This document shows, piece after piece, positions 43,796-52,152 of a stretch of 64,000 nucleotides of DNA; positions within the stretch are counted from its first letter, which is position 1, and every line of letters starts with the position of its first letter. The notes beneath the pieces are model-generated. The model was given only the letters and a program-made list of their open reading frames with translations. It had not been told where the DNA came from and ran no database searches. This DNA comes from Agromyces sp. Leaf222 (GTDB taxonomy: Bacteria; Actinomycetota; Actinomycetes; Actinomycetales; Microbacteriaceae), in the NCBI RefSeq assembly GCF_001421565.1, contig NZ_LMKQ01000001.1, positions 1,549,651-1,613,650 of the forward strand, written 5' to 3'. The translations under genes were made by a program, and so were the position numbers.

Positions 43796-44578
43796 ATGAC
43801 CGAGACGCCCGAATCCGCTCCGCCGCTCGGCGATCCGGCCTCGCCGACGACGATCGAGGCGGCGCGGTCGTTCGGCGCCGCGGCATCCGTCTATCACCGG
43901 GCCAGGCCCGGCTACCCGACCACGGCCGTCGCGTGGCTCGTTGGCGACGCGGTCGACGTGCTCGACCTCGGTGCCGGAACGGGAAAGCTCACCGCGGCGC
44001 TCGTCGCCCTCGACCGCGACGTGATCGCCGTCGACCCGGTCGAGGAGATGCTCGACGAGCTGGAGCTCGCGGTCCCCGGCGTGCCGCGCATCCTGGGCAC
44101 GGCCGAGGAGATCCCGCTCGAGGACGACACGTTCGACGCGGTCGTCGCCGGGCAGGCCTGGCACTGGTTCGAGCCGCATCGCGCGCTGCCCGAGATCGCC
44201 CGCGTGCTCCGGCCCGGCGGGGTGCTCGGCCTCGTGTGGAACAGCCGCGACCTCCGCGCCGACTGGCTGCGCGAGGCGGGCGAGATCATGCACGAGCGCC
44301 ACGACGCGAGCGCCACGTTCGAGGCGTATGTGCGCATCGGCGCGCCGTTCGGCGAGGTCGAGGAGCACACGGTCGAGTGGACCGAGCGGATGTCGCGCGA
44401 GCGGTTCCTCGAGCTCGTGCGCTCGCGGAGCTACTACCTCACGGCATCGCCCGCCGAGCAGGAGGCCACGATCGGCGCGCTCGAGGTGCTGCTCGACACG
44501 CATCCCGATCTCGCGGGCGCCGTCGACCTGGCGGTGCCGTACCTCACGCGCTGCTTCCGCGCGCGGCTCGTAGCCTGA
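43796..44578 (+). CDS. Class I SAM-dependent methyltransferase
   Basis: A 260-residue Rossmann-fold methyltransferase of the Methyltransf_11 type. Motif I is VLDLGAGTGKLTAALVAL near residue 60, motif II AVDPVEEML near 80, motif IV FDAVVAGQAWHWFEPHRAL near 116, and the post-motif RVLRPGGVLGLVWNSRDL near 140. The order AAASVYHRARPGYP at the start is typical of actinobacterial members of unknown substrate. ATG at 43796 lies seven bases after TGGAAT. It is divergent from the exonuclease and convergent with the phosphatase remnant. Confidence 0.9.
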   Translation: MTETPESAPPLGDPASPTTIEAARSFGAAASVYHRARPGYPTTAVAWLVGDAVDVLDLGAGTGKLTAALVALDRDVIAVDPVEEMLDELELAVPGVPRILGTAEEIPLEDDTFDAVVAGQAWHWFEPHRALPEIARVLRPGGVLGLVWNSRDLRADWLREAGEIMHERHDASATFEAYVRIGAPFGEVEEHTVEWTERMSRERFLELVRSRSYYLTASPAEQEATIGALEVLLDTHPDLAGAVDLAVPYLTRCFRARLVA

Positions 44579-44605
44579 GCCGCGCGCGGAGGTGCGTCGG
44601 TCGCG

Positions 44606-46433
44606 TCAGCTGCGCACTGCCCTCCGGGCTCGGCGGGCGATGACGGATGCCGCGGCGCCGGCCGCGAGCAGCAGCAGCGCCGCCGTGGCCGCTCCGGTGC
44701 CGACGCCCGTCTCGGCGAGCTGCGGGCCGGCGTCGGACGCGACGGCCGCGTCTTCGGCGATGAGCGGGCTCTCGGTCGTCGCGACATCCGAGAGGCAGCG
44801 CTTCAGCTCGCTGGCCTTGACCCAGTTCGAGCCCTCGGCGACCGGGGTGCAGCCCTCGGCGAAGGCGATCTCGCGTTCGTTGGAGAGCATGCGGACGAGC
44901 GGGGTGTAGGCGGCACCGGTCGCGGGGTCGACGCCCTCGCGTGCGACGACGTCCCACTGCACGTTCGCGGCCATCGGCGTCACCTCGGCTCCGCGCCAGG
45001 GGTTGCCCGCGTAGTCGTAGACGTCGGCCGCGCTCTCTGGAGCCGCGACGTCGGGTGCGGCGACGGTCGATCCCGGCAGGCGCAGGATGGCCGCGAACGG
45101 CACGATCGTCTCGGCGTGCGCGAACCGGAAGGTCGCCGCCACGTCGCCGCCGGCGGCGCGGGCGTCGATCGCCGCGAAGAAGTCGTCGAGGAGCGGCTGC
45201 GCGATGCGGTAGGTCTCGTCGTGGCCGGCGAGGCTCGGCCCCTTCTCGTAGAAGTCCTCGGAGTCGAGCAGGTACGCGAACCACTCGGCGTCGGCCTCGT
45301 GCCCGATGAAGTACCGGTCGAAGTCGAAGGCATGCGGCGCGACGTTCTCGTCCTGCATGTCCACGGCGATGATGTAGAGGTTGTAGAGCGTCATGGCCGC
45401 GTCGACGGCGCTCTCGATCGACTTCTCGGGATCGCCGCACGCATCGGGGTCGACGGCCGGGTCGGCGCCGGGCGCACAGGCCACCGCACCCGTCTCGGTG
45501 CCGTCGGCCGTGTTGAACCACGTGTGCGCGTCGTCGGCGCCGATCTGCGCGATGAACTCGGGCGTGAAGATGCCCGACAGCAGCTCGTCGGCGACCTCGA
45601 CCGAGCGCGGCAGGTCCTCGATGAAGTCCGTCGCCGCGGCGATCGTGCCGCCGTCGTCGGTCTGCTCCTCGAGGTACGCCTCGTACGCTTCGGCGACCCC
45701 TCGCTCCGGCGATCCCTCGGCCTTGTCGGTGCCGTCGGGGTTCTCGACCTTGTGGAAGTACAGACGTTCGGGGTGCGCGACGAGCGGCTGGTCGAGGGCG
45801 GGCACGGCGCCGCCCGCTGTGGCCGCGGCATCCGCGAAGCCCAGCAGGAAGTTCTCGCCCGACTCGGTCGCGCGCGCCTCTCCCGAGGTCTCGGCGACGA
45901 TGCGGTCGCCGGCCGAAGCCGCTTCGGCGAAGAGCGCGGTGTTGCGCTCGTAGGCGCGCGCCGATGCCCTGGTGCTGCGTCGCCCCCTGGCCGGTGAGCA
46001 TGCCGTAGCCGTTCTCGACGTTCGCGGCCGTGATCGCGTCGAGGTTCGCGATGAAGTCCGTGCCGATCTCGGGGGTGAGGAACCCGCCGTCGGCCGTGGC
46101 GGTCTCGGCCAGGCGGTGCAGCAGCGCGTCGTACTTGTAGCCCGAGAGGCCGCGCGACCCGTGCCGTGCGACCGACTCGGTCGCGATCGTCGTGTAGCCG
46201 GCGGGTGCGGGGGAGTACGCCGCGAGGTCGGCCGCACCGGGTGCGATGTAGGGCTGCTTGCTGCTGTAGAACCCCGCAGGCACGGGGACGTCGGATGCCG
46301 CGGCGGAGGCGGCGGCGACGCCCGGGCCCGCGAGCGCGACGGCGGCGAGGGCGCCGAGGGCGGCCGCTGCGAGCGACGGGCGCGCGGCGTGCGCGGCCCC
46401 TCGCCGACGGTGGTTGGGAAGCTGGCGGATCAT
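44606..46433 (-). pseudogene. Histidine-type phosphatase (MINPP/phytase-like), LAETG-anchored, interrupted by a frameshift
   Basis: Read in two frames this is one secreted phosphatase of about 608 residues. The first frame (46433 to about 45956) holds a signal peptide (residues 1-45), the catalytic RHGSRG at 90-95 and MLTGQGATQHQGIG. The second frame (from about 45955 to 44606) continues AYERNTALFAEA. It contains the HAET proton-donor motif typical of multiple inositol polyphosphate phosphatases and ends with LAETG, a hydrophobic helix and RRARRAVRS, a class E sortase signal. The frames meet in the run GGCGCGCGCC at 45953-45962, where one base is extra or two are missing. It may be a real pseudogene, a switchable tract or a sequencing error. 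The ATG follows GGAGGT. Confidence 0.85.
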
Positions 46434-46620
46434 GGGACCTCCGTGCGTAGGGATACGGGCCCCGAGGATCGGGCCTCGTCAGGAGTACCGGTGGCGGGTG
46501 AACGGCGACCGACGCGCGGGTGACCCGCCGGGGTCGATGCGGCCGGCGCCGCACGGAGATCGTCGGCGCCCGGTTCGGTCGCCGCTTGACCGCCACGCGA
46601 CACAGGAGGATTCTTCTGCC

Positions 46621-47886
46621 ATGAAGGTCCTGCTCGCCGTGTGGGACGGTGGGGGAGCGACCCCGCCGAACCTCGGCATCGCGCGCCTGCTCGTCGCACG
46701 CGGCCACGAGGTCGTCGTCCTCGGCGACCCGACCCTCGCCGACGCGATCGCCGACACCGGGGCCGTGCATCGAACCTGGCCGACCGCACCGCAGCGCAGG
46801 TCGACAGCCCTCGAAGACGACGTGCTGAAGGACTGGGAGTGCCGCACGCAGCTCGGTGCGCTGCTCCGGGTGCGCGATCGCCTCATGACCGGCCCCGCCG
46901 CCCGCTACGCCGCAGACGTCGTGGCTGCGCTCGACGCCGAGCCGTTCGACGCGGTACTCGTCGACGGCCTGCTCCTCGGCGCGCTCATCGGCGCGGAGGC
47001 GCGCGGCATCCCGACCGCGGTGCTCGTCGGGAGCGTGTACCTGCAGCCCTCGCGCGTGCGCCCGCCGTTCGGCCTCGGGCTCGCGCCCGCGCACAACGCG
47101 CTGGGCCGGGCGCGCGACCGCGCGGCGTACGCGCTCGTGACGGCGGCAGCCCGTGCCGGGATGGGCCCGGTCAACGCGGCCCGTGCCGAGCACGGCCTCG
47201 CGCCGGTCCGCAATCCCGGCGAGCAGTGGGATCATGCCGACCGCGTACTCGTGCTCACCGGCTCGGCGTTCGACGACCCGCCGCCCGACGCGCCCAACGT
47301 GCGCTACGTCGGGCCGGTGCTCGAGGACATCCCGGCCGACGGCCCGGGCCCGACGCTGCCGCCGGGCGATGCGCCCCTCGTCGTCGTCGGACTCTCGAGC
47401 TCCTACATGGCGCAGGCCGACCTGCTCACGAAGATCTCCCGGGCGCTCGCGTCGCTCCCCGTTCGCGCCGTGATCACCACCGGGCCCGCGATCGATCCGG
47501 CAGACGTTCCCGGCGCGAAGAACGTCGTCGTCGTGCGCGCCGCCGCCCACGCCGAGCTGATCCCGAAGGCCGCACTCGTGATCACCCACGCCGGGCACGG
47601 CACGCTCATCAAGGCGCTCGCCGCGGGCGTGCCGGTGCTCTGCATCCCGCTCGGCCGCGACCAGCCCGAGAACGCCGCCAGGGCGGCCCGCCACGGTGCG
47701 GCCATCGTGATCCCGGCGAAGTCGGATGCCGCCGCGATCGCGACGGCGGCGCTCGACCTGCTGCTCGAACCCTCGTACCGCGATGCCGCCGCAGCGCTCG
47801 GCGAGCGCATCCGCGTCGAGATCGAGTCCGGCGCGCTCCTCGCCGAGCTCGAAGGACTCACCTCGCTCGGGCACCGCCCGGCCTGA
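46621..47886 (+). CDS. Glycosyltransferase, GT1/UGT (MGT-like) family
   Basis: A 421-residue GT-B fold enzyme. The acceptor half begins MKVLLAVWDGGGATPPNLGIARLL. The donor half carries the GT1 signature HAGHGTLIKALAAGVPVLCIPLGRDQPENAAR near residue 325, which binds the nucleotide sugar. Members glycosylate small hydrophobic acceptors (macrolides, carotenoids, lipids); the acceptor is unknown. The ATG follows AGGAGGA. The gene is divergent from the LAETG phosphatase, sharing a 187-base control region with no obvious operator. Confidence 0.88.
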   Translation: MKVLLAVWDGGGATPPNLGIARLLVARGHEVVVLGDPTLADAIADTGAVHRTWPTAPQRRSTALEDDVLKDWECRTQLGALLRVRDRLMTGPAARYAADVVAALDAEPFDAVLVDGLLLGALIGAEARGIPTAVLVGSVYLQPSRVRPPFGLGLAPAHNALGRARDRAAYALVTAAARAGMGPVNAARAEHGLAPVRNPGEQWDHADRVLVLTGSAFDDPPPDAPNVRYVGPVLEDIPADGPGPTLPPGDAPLVVVGLSSSYMAQADLLTKISRALASLPVRAVITTGPAIDPADVPGAKNVVVVRAAAHAELIPKAALVITHAGHGTLIKALAAGVPVLCIPLGRDQPENAARAARHGAAIVIPAKSDAAAIATAALDLLLEPSYRDAAAALGERIRVEIESGALLAELEGLTSLGHRPA

Positions 47887-47969
47887 CGGCGACACCCTCG
47901 AGGTGCGGCGCAGCGCGGCATCCGCTTCGGATGAGGCCGCAGGGCGACGCACCGGTACGATAGACCCCC

Positions 47970-49043
47970 GTGGCTCTCACTATCGGCATCGTCGGCCTGC
48001 CCAACGTCGGCAAGTCCACCCTCTTCAACGCCCTCACCAAGAACCAGGTGCTCGCGGCGAACTACCCGTTCGCGACGATCGAGCCCAACGTGGGCGTCGT
48101 GAACCTGCCCGACCCCCGCCTCGAGGTGCTCGCCGGCATCTTCGGCTCGGAGCGCATCCTGCCCGCCGCCGTGTCGTTCGTCGACATCGCCGGCATCGTG
48201 CGCGGCGCGTCGGAGGGCGAGGGCCTCGGCAACAAGTTCCTCGCCAACATCCGCGAGGCCGACGCCATCGCGCAGGTCGTGCGCGGCTTCGAGGACTCCG
48301 ACGTCGTGCACGTCGACGGCAAAGTCGACCCCAAGTCCGACATGGAGACGATCAACACCGAGCTGATCCTCGCCGACCTCGAGACCCTCGAGCGCGCGAT
48401 CCCGCGCTACGAGAAGGAGATCAAGGGCAAGAAGCTCGACCCCTCGGTGCTCGAGGCGGCGAAGGCCGCGCAGGAGGAACTGCAGAAGGGCACGCCGCTC
48501 TCCGCGGCATCCGTCGACCTCGCACCCGTGAAGGAGCTCGGCCTGCTCACCGCCAAGCCCTTCATCTACGTCTTCAACGTCGACGAGGCCGTGCTGACCG
48601 ATGACGCGGCCAAGGCGTCGCTCGCCGCGCTGGTCGCCCCCGCCGAGGCCGTGTTCCTCGACGCCAAGATCGAGTCCGAGCTCATCGACCTCGACCCCGA
48701 GGATGCCGCGGAGCTGCTGGCCTCGACCGGTCAGGAGGAGTCCGGCCTCGACCAGCTCGCCCGCATCGGCTTCGACACGCTCGGCCTGCAGACCTACCTC
48801 ACCGCCGGCCCCAAGGAGTCGCGCGCGTGGACGATCCACAAGGGCGACAAGGCGCCGCAGGCGGCCGGCGTGATCCACACCGACTTCGAGCGCGGCTTCA
48901 TCAAGGCAGAGGTCATCTCGTTCGCCGACCTCGTCGAGACCGGCTCCGTGGCCGAGGCCCGAGCCAAGGGCAAGGCCCGCATGGAGGGCAAGGACTACGT
49001 CATGCAGGACGGCGACGTCGTGGAGTTCCGCTTCAACGTGTGA
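47970..49043 (+). CDS. ychF: Redox-regulated ATPase/GTPase YchF (OLA1 family)
   Basis: A 357-residue P-loop Obg-family ATPase associated with ribosomes. G1 is [14 protein letters not shown] near residue 8, G3 [19 protein letters not shown] near 70, and the G4 position carries the YchF-type deviation (YVFNVDE) that favours ATP. The C-terminal TGS domain reads [32 protein letters not shown] near 285. The GTG start has TACGAT eight bases upstream and no ribosome binding site, so it may be leaderless. A 17-bp hairpin follows. Confidence 0.97.
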   Translation: MALTIGIVGLPNVGKSTLFNALTKNQVLAANYPFATIEPNVGVVNLPDPRLEVLAGIFGSERILPAAVSFVDIAGIVRGASEGEGLGNKFLANIREADAIAQVVRGFEDSDVVHVDGKVDPKSDMETINTELILADLETLERAIPRYEKEIKGKKLDPSVLEAAKAAQEELQKGTPLSAASVDLAPVKELGLLTAKPFIYVFNVDEAVLTDDAAKASLAALVAPAEAVFLDAKIESELIDLDPEDAAELLASTGQEESGLDQLARIGFDTLGLQTYLTAGPKESRAWTIHKGDKAPQAAGVIHTDFERGFIKAEVISFADLVETGSVAEARAKGKARMEGKDYVMQDGDVVEFRFNV

Positions 49044-49138
49044 TCCGTCGGCGGGTATCGACCCCGCTCGCACCTCTGTCGCCCCGACGAAGTCGAGCCG
49101 ATGGCGGAAACGCGCGCGTGAGCGTGGAGTGGCGCAGA

Positions 49139-49175
49139 GAACGCTCCCGCACCGCGAGGCGGTGCGGGAGCGTTC
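49139..49175. terminator. 17-bp perfect hairpin between ychF and a hypothetical gene
   Basis: Arms 49139-49155 and 49159-49175 are exact complements around GAG. It lies 95 bases past the ychF stop and 22 bases from the stop of the converging gene, which it probably serves better. Confidence 0.75.
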
Positions 49176-49196
49176 CTGGACGACGTCGGCTGGGCG

Positions 49197-49811
49197 TCAG
49201 CGCTCGGTTCCATCGGTGTTCCGGTGCACCGTCGCGGGTCGAGGCTCACTGCCTTCCGCCGTCGTGCCCGTCGGGCGTCCGTCCGGCTCGGTCGTCGCGG
49301 GGGCGGAGGTCGGGACGGAGGAGCGGCCGTCGTCGAAGGCGGGGGCCGCGTGGCTGCCGTCGCGATGGGGCTGGACGGCCTCGGTGTCGGCTCCGGCAGC
49401 GGATGGCGCGGTCGGGCCGGCATCCGGGTCGACGTCGGGATCGACCTCGGCCGCGCGGCTGGCGTGCTGGTCCGCCTCCGCCTGGAGGGCGGTGGCGCGC
49501 TCGCCGCGTTCGGCGCTCTCACGAGCCAGCTGCTCTGCCTGCAGACGTGCGCGCTCGGCGTCGGCCTCGGCCTGTGCGGCGCTCGACTGCGCGGCGAGGC
49601 GATCGGCCTCGGCCTGCGAGGCAGCGGCCGCCTGTTCACGCGCATCGCGTGCGGTGTCCTCCGCCTTCTCGCGCAAGTCCGCTGCATGTCGGCGGTTCGC
49701 CTCGACCTTGGCCTCGGCTCGGCGACGGGACGTGGCGACAACCGCGATGACGATGATGATCGCGATCACGACGATCGCGACGACGATCCAGATCCAGATG
49801 CTCGAATCCAT
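49197..49811 (-). CDS. Single-pass membrane protein with long coiled coil, unknown function
   Basis: A 204-residue protein beginning MDSSIWIWIVVAIVVIAIII, one helix of about 25 residues, followed by a basic stop-transfer SRRRAEAK. A long alanine/glutamate/arginine coiled coil runs from about residue 35 to 115 (repeating AEADRLAAQ, AEADAERARLQAEQ). The tail is disordered and rich in Asp, Pro and Thr. No known family is recognised. The ATG at 49811 follows AAGGTGGA. A 144-base stretch without features separates it from the patatin gene upstream. Confidence 0.75.
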   Translation of the reverse strand: MDSSIWIWIVVAIVVIAIIIVIAVVATSRRRAEAKVEANRRHAADLREKAEDTARDAREQAAAASQAEADRLAAQSSAAQAEADAERARLQAEQLARESAERGERATALQAEADQHASRAAEVDPDVDPDAGPTAPSAAGADTEAVQPHRDGSHAAPAFDDGRSSVPTSAPATTEPDGRPTGTTAEGSEPRPATVHRNTDGTER

Positions 49812-49955
49812 GGTGTGTTCCACCTTTCCGGGTAATCCGGCCATTCAACGCGCCGGGCCGCGGGGCGGCCAAGGGGTTGTGCTGCGGCGTGTCTTCTGCC
49901 ACGGCCTCCGATCAGGGACGCACGGTCGCGGCAATCAGGCGGATGCCACCTGACC

Positions 49956-50717
49956 TCAGGCGGTCAGCGCGGCAAGGTCCTCGCGCCGGTCTGCAGCGTC
50001 GAGTGCGGCCGACGCGGCCCGTCGCCCCTCGGCGATGAGCCGGGACGCGTCGGACATCGTCCACTGCGCCATGCCCTCCATCTCGGGCTGGATGAGCACG
50101 ACCGACGGGTCGTTCGCGAGCTCCTGGGTACGAGAAACGGTTCGCATCATGCGCACGTTCTCCCATTTCGCGTGCAGGCGCACCACGATCACTCGTGATG
50201 CGCCGAGTTCGCGGGTGGCGGCGACCGGCACGTTGTCGACCATGCCGCCGTCGGCCAGCAGCGCGCCGTCGCGGCGCACGGGGGCGAGGAGGCCGGGCAC
50301 GGCGATCGTCGACTTGAGGGCCACGCTCAGCGGTCCGCGGTCGATCGTCACGGCCTGACGCGTACGGAGGTCGGTGGCGACGGCGCCGAACCGGCGCGGA
50401 AAGCTCTCGATGAGCGGATCAGAGCCGAACACGCGCCGGACCGCGTCGTCGAGCGCCCGGGCGTCGAGCAGCCCCAACCGAGGAGCGAACGACCACTTGG
50501 CGATGGCGCTCCAGCGGAACGAGAGTGCGGCTCGCTCGATCAGCATCGGATCGAAGCCCGCAGCGTATGCGGCGGCGACCACCGCACCCGAACTGGTGCC
50601 GGCGACGATGCCCGGACGGATTCCCCGTTCTTCGAGCACCTGCAGGACGCCCACGTGCGCTGCGCCGAACGCGGCACCGCCGCTGAGGGTGAGGCCCAGC
50701 GTCTGATCATCTGCCAT
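49956..50717 (-). CDS. Patatin-like phospholipase family protein
   Basis: A 253-residue serine hydrolase acting on lipids. The oxyanion loop is LSGGAAFGAAHVGVLQ near residue 12, the nucleophile Ser42 is in GTSSG, and the catalytic Asp is in ADGGMVDNVP near 156, so the dyad is intact. No signal peptide or membrane segment is seen, so the protein is cytosolic or peripheral. The ATG at 50717 follows a GGAGGAG site. Neighbours are a coiled-coil membrane protein and a solitary PIN protein. Confidence 0.93.
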   Translation of the reverse strand: MADDQTLGLTLSGGAAFGAAHVGVLQVLEERGIRPGIVAGTSSGAVVAAAYAAGFDPMLIERAALSFRWSAIAKWSFAPRLGLLDARALDDAVRRVFGSDPLIESFPRRFGAVATDLRTRQAVTIDRGPLSVALKSTIAVPGLLAPVRRDGALLADGGMVDNVPVAATRELGASRVIVVRLHAKWENVRMMRTVSRTQELANDPSVVLIQPEMEGMAQWTMSDASRLIAEGRRAASAALDAADRREDLAALTA

Positions 50718-50859
50718 GGCGTCTCCTCCGTGTCGCTCTCGCGAGCGTACCGCGACGGGTTGTGGCGCGTCTGGATGCTCGCAGTGAGGTTGCTGAATGT
50801 CGCTTCAGTGCACGCTGGATGCGATGCGCCGAGCGCGGGCTCGCGATCGCCGGTGCAGA

Positions 50860-51258
50860 TCAGTCCCGCAGATCGTCGAGCGTTGCGATCGGCACGATGC
50901 CCGTTGCCGCGGCGACGAGGCGGGGATCGGTCGTGATGAGCGCGTCGGCCTGCAGCGAGGCGACCGCCAGGTACTCGGCGAGGGGGGTGTCGCTCCAATC
51001 GAGACGTGCAGCGAGCTTCCATGCGACCGATCGGGAGACCCGGTCGCCGAGCAGCCGGATCTTCAGTTCTGCGAGGCGCTCGAGCAGGTCTCGGCCCGCG
51101 CGCTCGTCGAGCCGCCCCTCGCGCACGTCGCGGTAGAGCTGCGACAGCACGTGCGAGCGCAGCACGGATGGCGCGACGAGCCGGTGCACGGCGGGAACGG
51201 TGATGCCGTCGCGAATGATCGTCAGCGCGGCATCCGCATCGATGGCGTAACGCGTCAT
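50860..51258 (-). CDS. PIN-domain protein, no antitoxin partner seen
   Basis: A 132-residue protein resembling VapC-type PIN nucleases. The first acidic pair is in YAIDADAALTII (Asp7, Asp9), a middle acidic region precedes DWSDTPLAEYLAVASLQADALITTDPRLVAAA, and it ends VPIATLDDLRD. VapC toxins normally have an overlapping antitoxin gene just upstream; here the upstream region is the divergent sigma-factor promoter. It may be an orphan PIN RNase or a detoxified relic. The ATG at 51258 has GACCAT six bases upstream. Confidence 0.75.
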   Translation of the reverse strand: MTRYAIDADAALTIIRDGITVPAVHRLVAPSVLRSHVLSQLYRDVREGRLDERAGRDLLERLAELKIRLLGDRVSRSVAWKLAARLDWSDTPLAEYLAVASLQADALITTDPRLVAAATGIVPIATLDDLRD

Positions 51259-51309
51259 GCGCCCATGGTCGCAGCCAGGGCCGACATTCCTCGAAAAGTG
51301 CGAGAGGCG

Positions 51310-51336
51310 GTGCAAGGTTCGCGGCAGACTCGACAC
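51310..51336 (+). promoter_or_regulatory. Putative ECF promoter of the sigma factor gene
   Basis: GTGCAAGGTTCG at 51310-51321 and CGACAC at 51331-51336 recur with identical spacing at 52043-52069 ahead of the partner gene. The halves would be the -35 and -10 elements of an autoregulated ECF promoter. The leader to the preferred ATG is about 55 bases. Confidence 0.55.
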
Positions 51337-51399
51337 AGACAGATCGTGACGACCGCCAGCACCGACGCCGACGCCCCCGACGCGACCCAGGAGGTGGCG

Positions 51400-51969
51400 A
51401 TGCCGGACGGCGACGAGACCACCGCCGACGGTGCCGACGCCTCCGACGGTGCCGACGCCTCCGACGGCGTCGAGCCCCGCGACGACGTCGCCTGGTTCAC
51501 CGAGGTCGTGCGCACGCACTCGACCGCACTCGTTCGGTACTTCGCCCGGCGAGGTCCCCGACAGGACGCCGACGACCTCGCCGCGGAGGTGTTCGCGACC
51601 GCCTGGCGCAGGCGCGCCGACGTGCCGGTCGAGGCCGTGCTGCCGTGGTTGTACCGCACGGCGGGCTTCACGCTCGCGAACCACCGTCGCAAGCAGGTGG
51701 ACCTGCCCGTCGACGAGGTGCCAGAGTCGGGCGCCGTGCGCGTGCGCGAGGATCCCGAGCTCAGCGCGCTGTTCGACGCCGAGCTGCGCGGCGCCCTCGA
51801 GAGCGTGGGCGAGCGCGACCGTCGCATCCTGCTGCTGCACGCGTGGGAGGGCCTCGACGGCGAGGAGCTCGCCGCCGTGCTCGAGATCTCGCGATCCGGT
51901 GCGGATGCCGCGCTGTCGCGAGCCCGCAAGCGCCTCCGCGAGGCCTGGGGCGAGCGGCTGTCGTTCTAG
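51400..51969 (+). CDS. ECF-type (SigE-family) RNA polymerase sigma factor
   Basis: A 189-residue sigma-70 family factor with region 2 (WFTEVVRTHSTALVRYFARRG to AAEVFATAWRRR, residues 35-75) and region 4 (VGERDRRILLLHAWEGLDGEELAAVLEISRSGADAALSRARKRL, residues 130-178); region 3 is absent, as in ECF factors. An acidic low-complexity N-terminus (DGADASDG repeats) of about 30 residues precedes region 2. The ATG at 51400 is preferred over a GTG at 51346 because AGGAGG stands seven bases before it. The downstream gene encodes a single-pass membrane protein that is probably its anti-sigma factor. Confidence 0.88.
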   Translation: MPDGDETTADGADASDGADASDGVEPRDDVAWFTEVVRTHSTALVRYFARRGPRQDADDLAAEVFATAWRRRADVPVEAVLPWLYRTAGFTLANHRRKQVDLPVDEVPESGAVRVREDPELSALFDAELRGALESVGERDRRILLLHAWEGLDGEELAAVLEISRSGADAALSRARKRLREAWGERLSF

Positions 51970-52015
51970 CGACGGCCTGATCCGCCGGGCCGAGCCGGCC
52001 GGCCGAGCCGACGAC

Positions 52016-52041
52016 CCGAGCCGGCCGCCCGAGCCGGCCGC
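52016..52041. repeat. 13-bp tandem repeat ahead of the second ECF promoter
   Basis: CCGAGCCGGCCGC occurs twice in tandem, preceded by degenerate copies from about 51989. The GC-rich block fills the gap between the sigma gene and the promoter of its partner, and may attenuate readthrough. Confidence 0.6.
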
Positions 52042-52042
52042 C

Positions 52043-52069
52043 GTGCAAGGTTCGGCTGACGAGCGACAT
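52043..52069 (+). promoter_or_regulatory. Putative ECF promoter of the membrane partner gene
   Basis: GTGCAAGGTTCG at 52043-52054 and CGACAT at 52064-52069 match the element ahead of the sigma gene with the same 20-base phase. The leader then contains an imperfect hairpin near 52082-52110. Confidence 0.55.
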
Positions 52070-52152
52070 ATTCCCTCATGAACGCGGAACTCCGCCCACG
52101 GCGGGTTCCGCGGCACCGACCACAGCACCGCGCACACCGGAGGGCGATCCCC

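Noticed and set aside
49129..49953. Plus-strand frame of 274 codons rich in Ala, Ser and Arg
   Set aside because: It mirrors the coiled-coil gene on the minus strand and has no ribosome binding site or motif; the minus frame has a clear membrane helix and coiled coil.
52078..52152. Earlier ATG of the sigma-partner gene
   Set aside because: It adds 25 residues dominated by Arg, His and Pro, and the later ATG has a good ribosome binding site.
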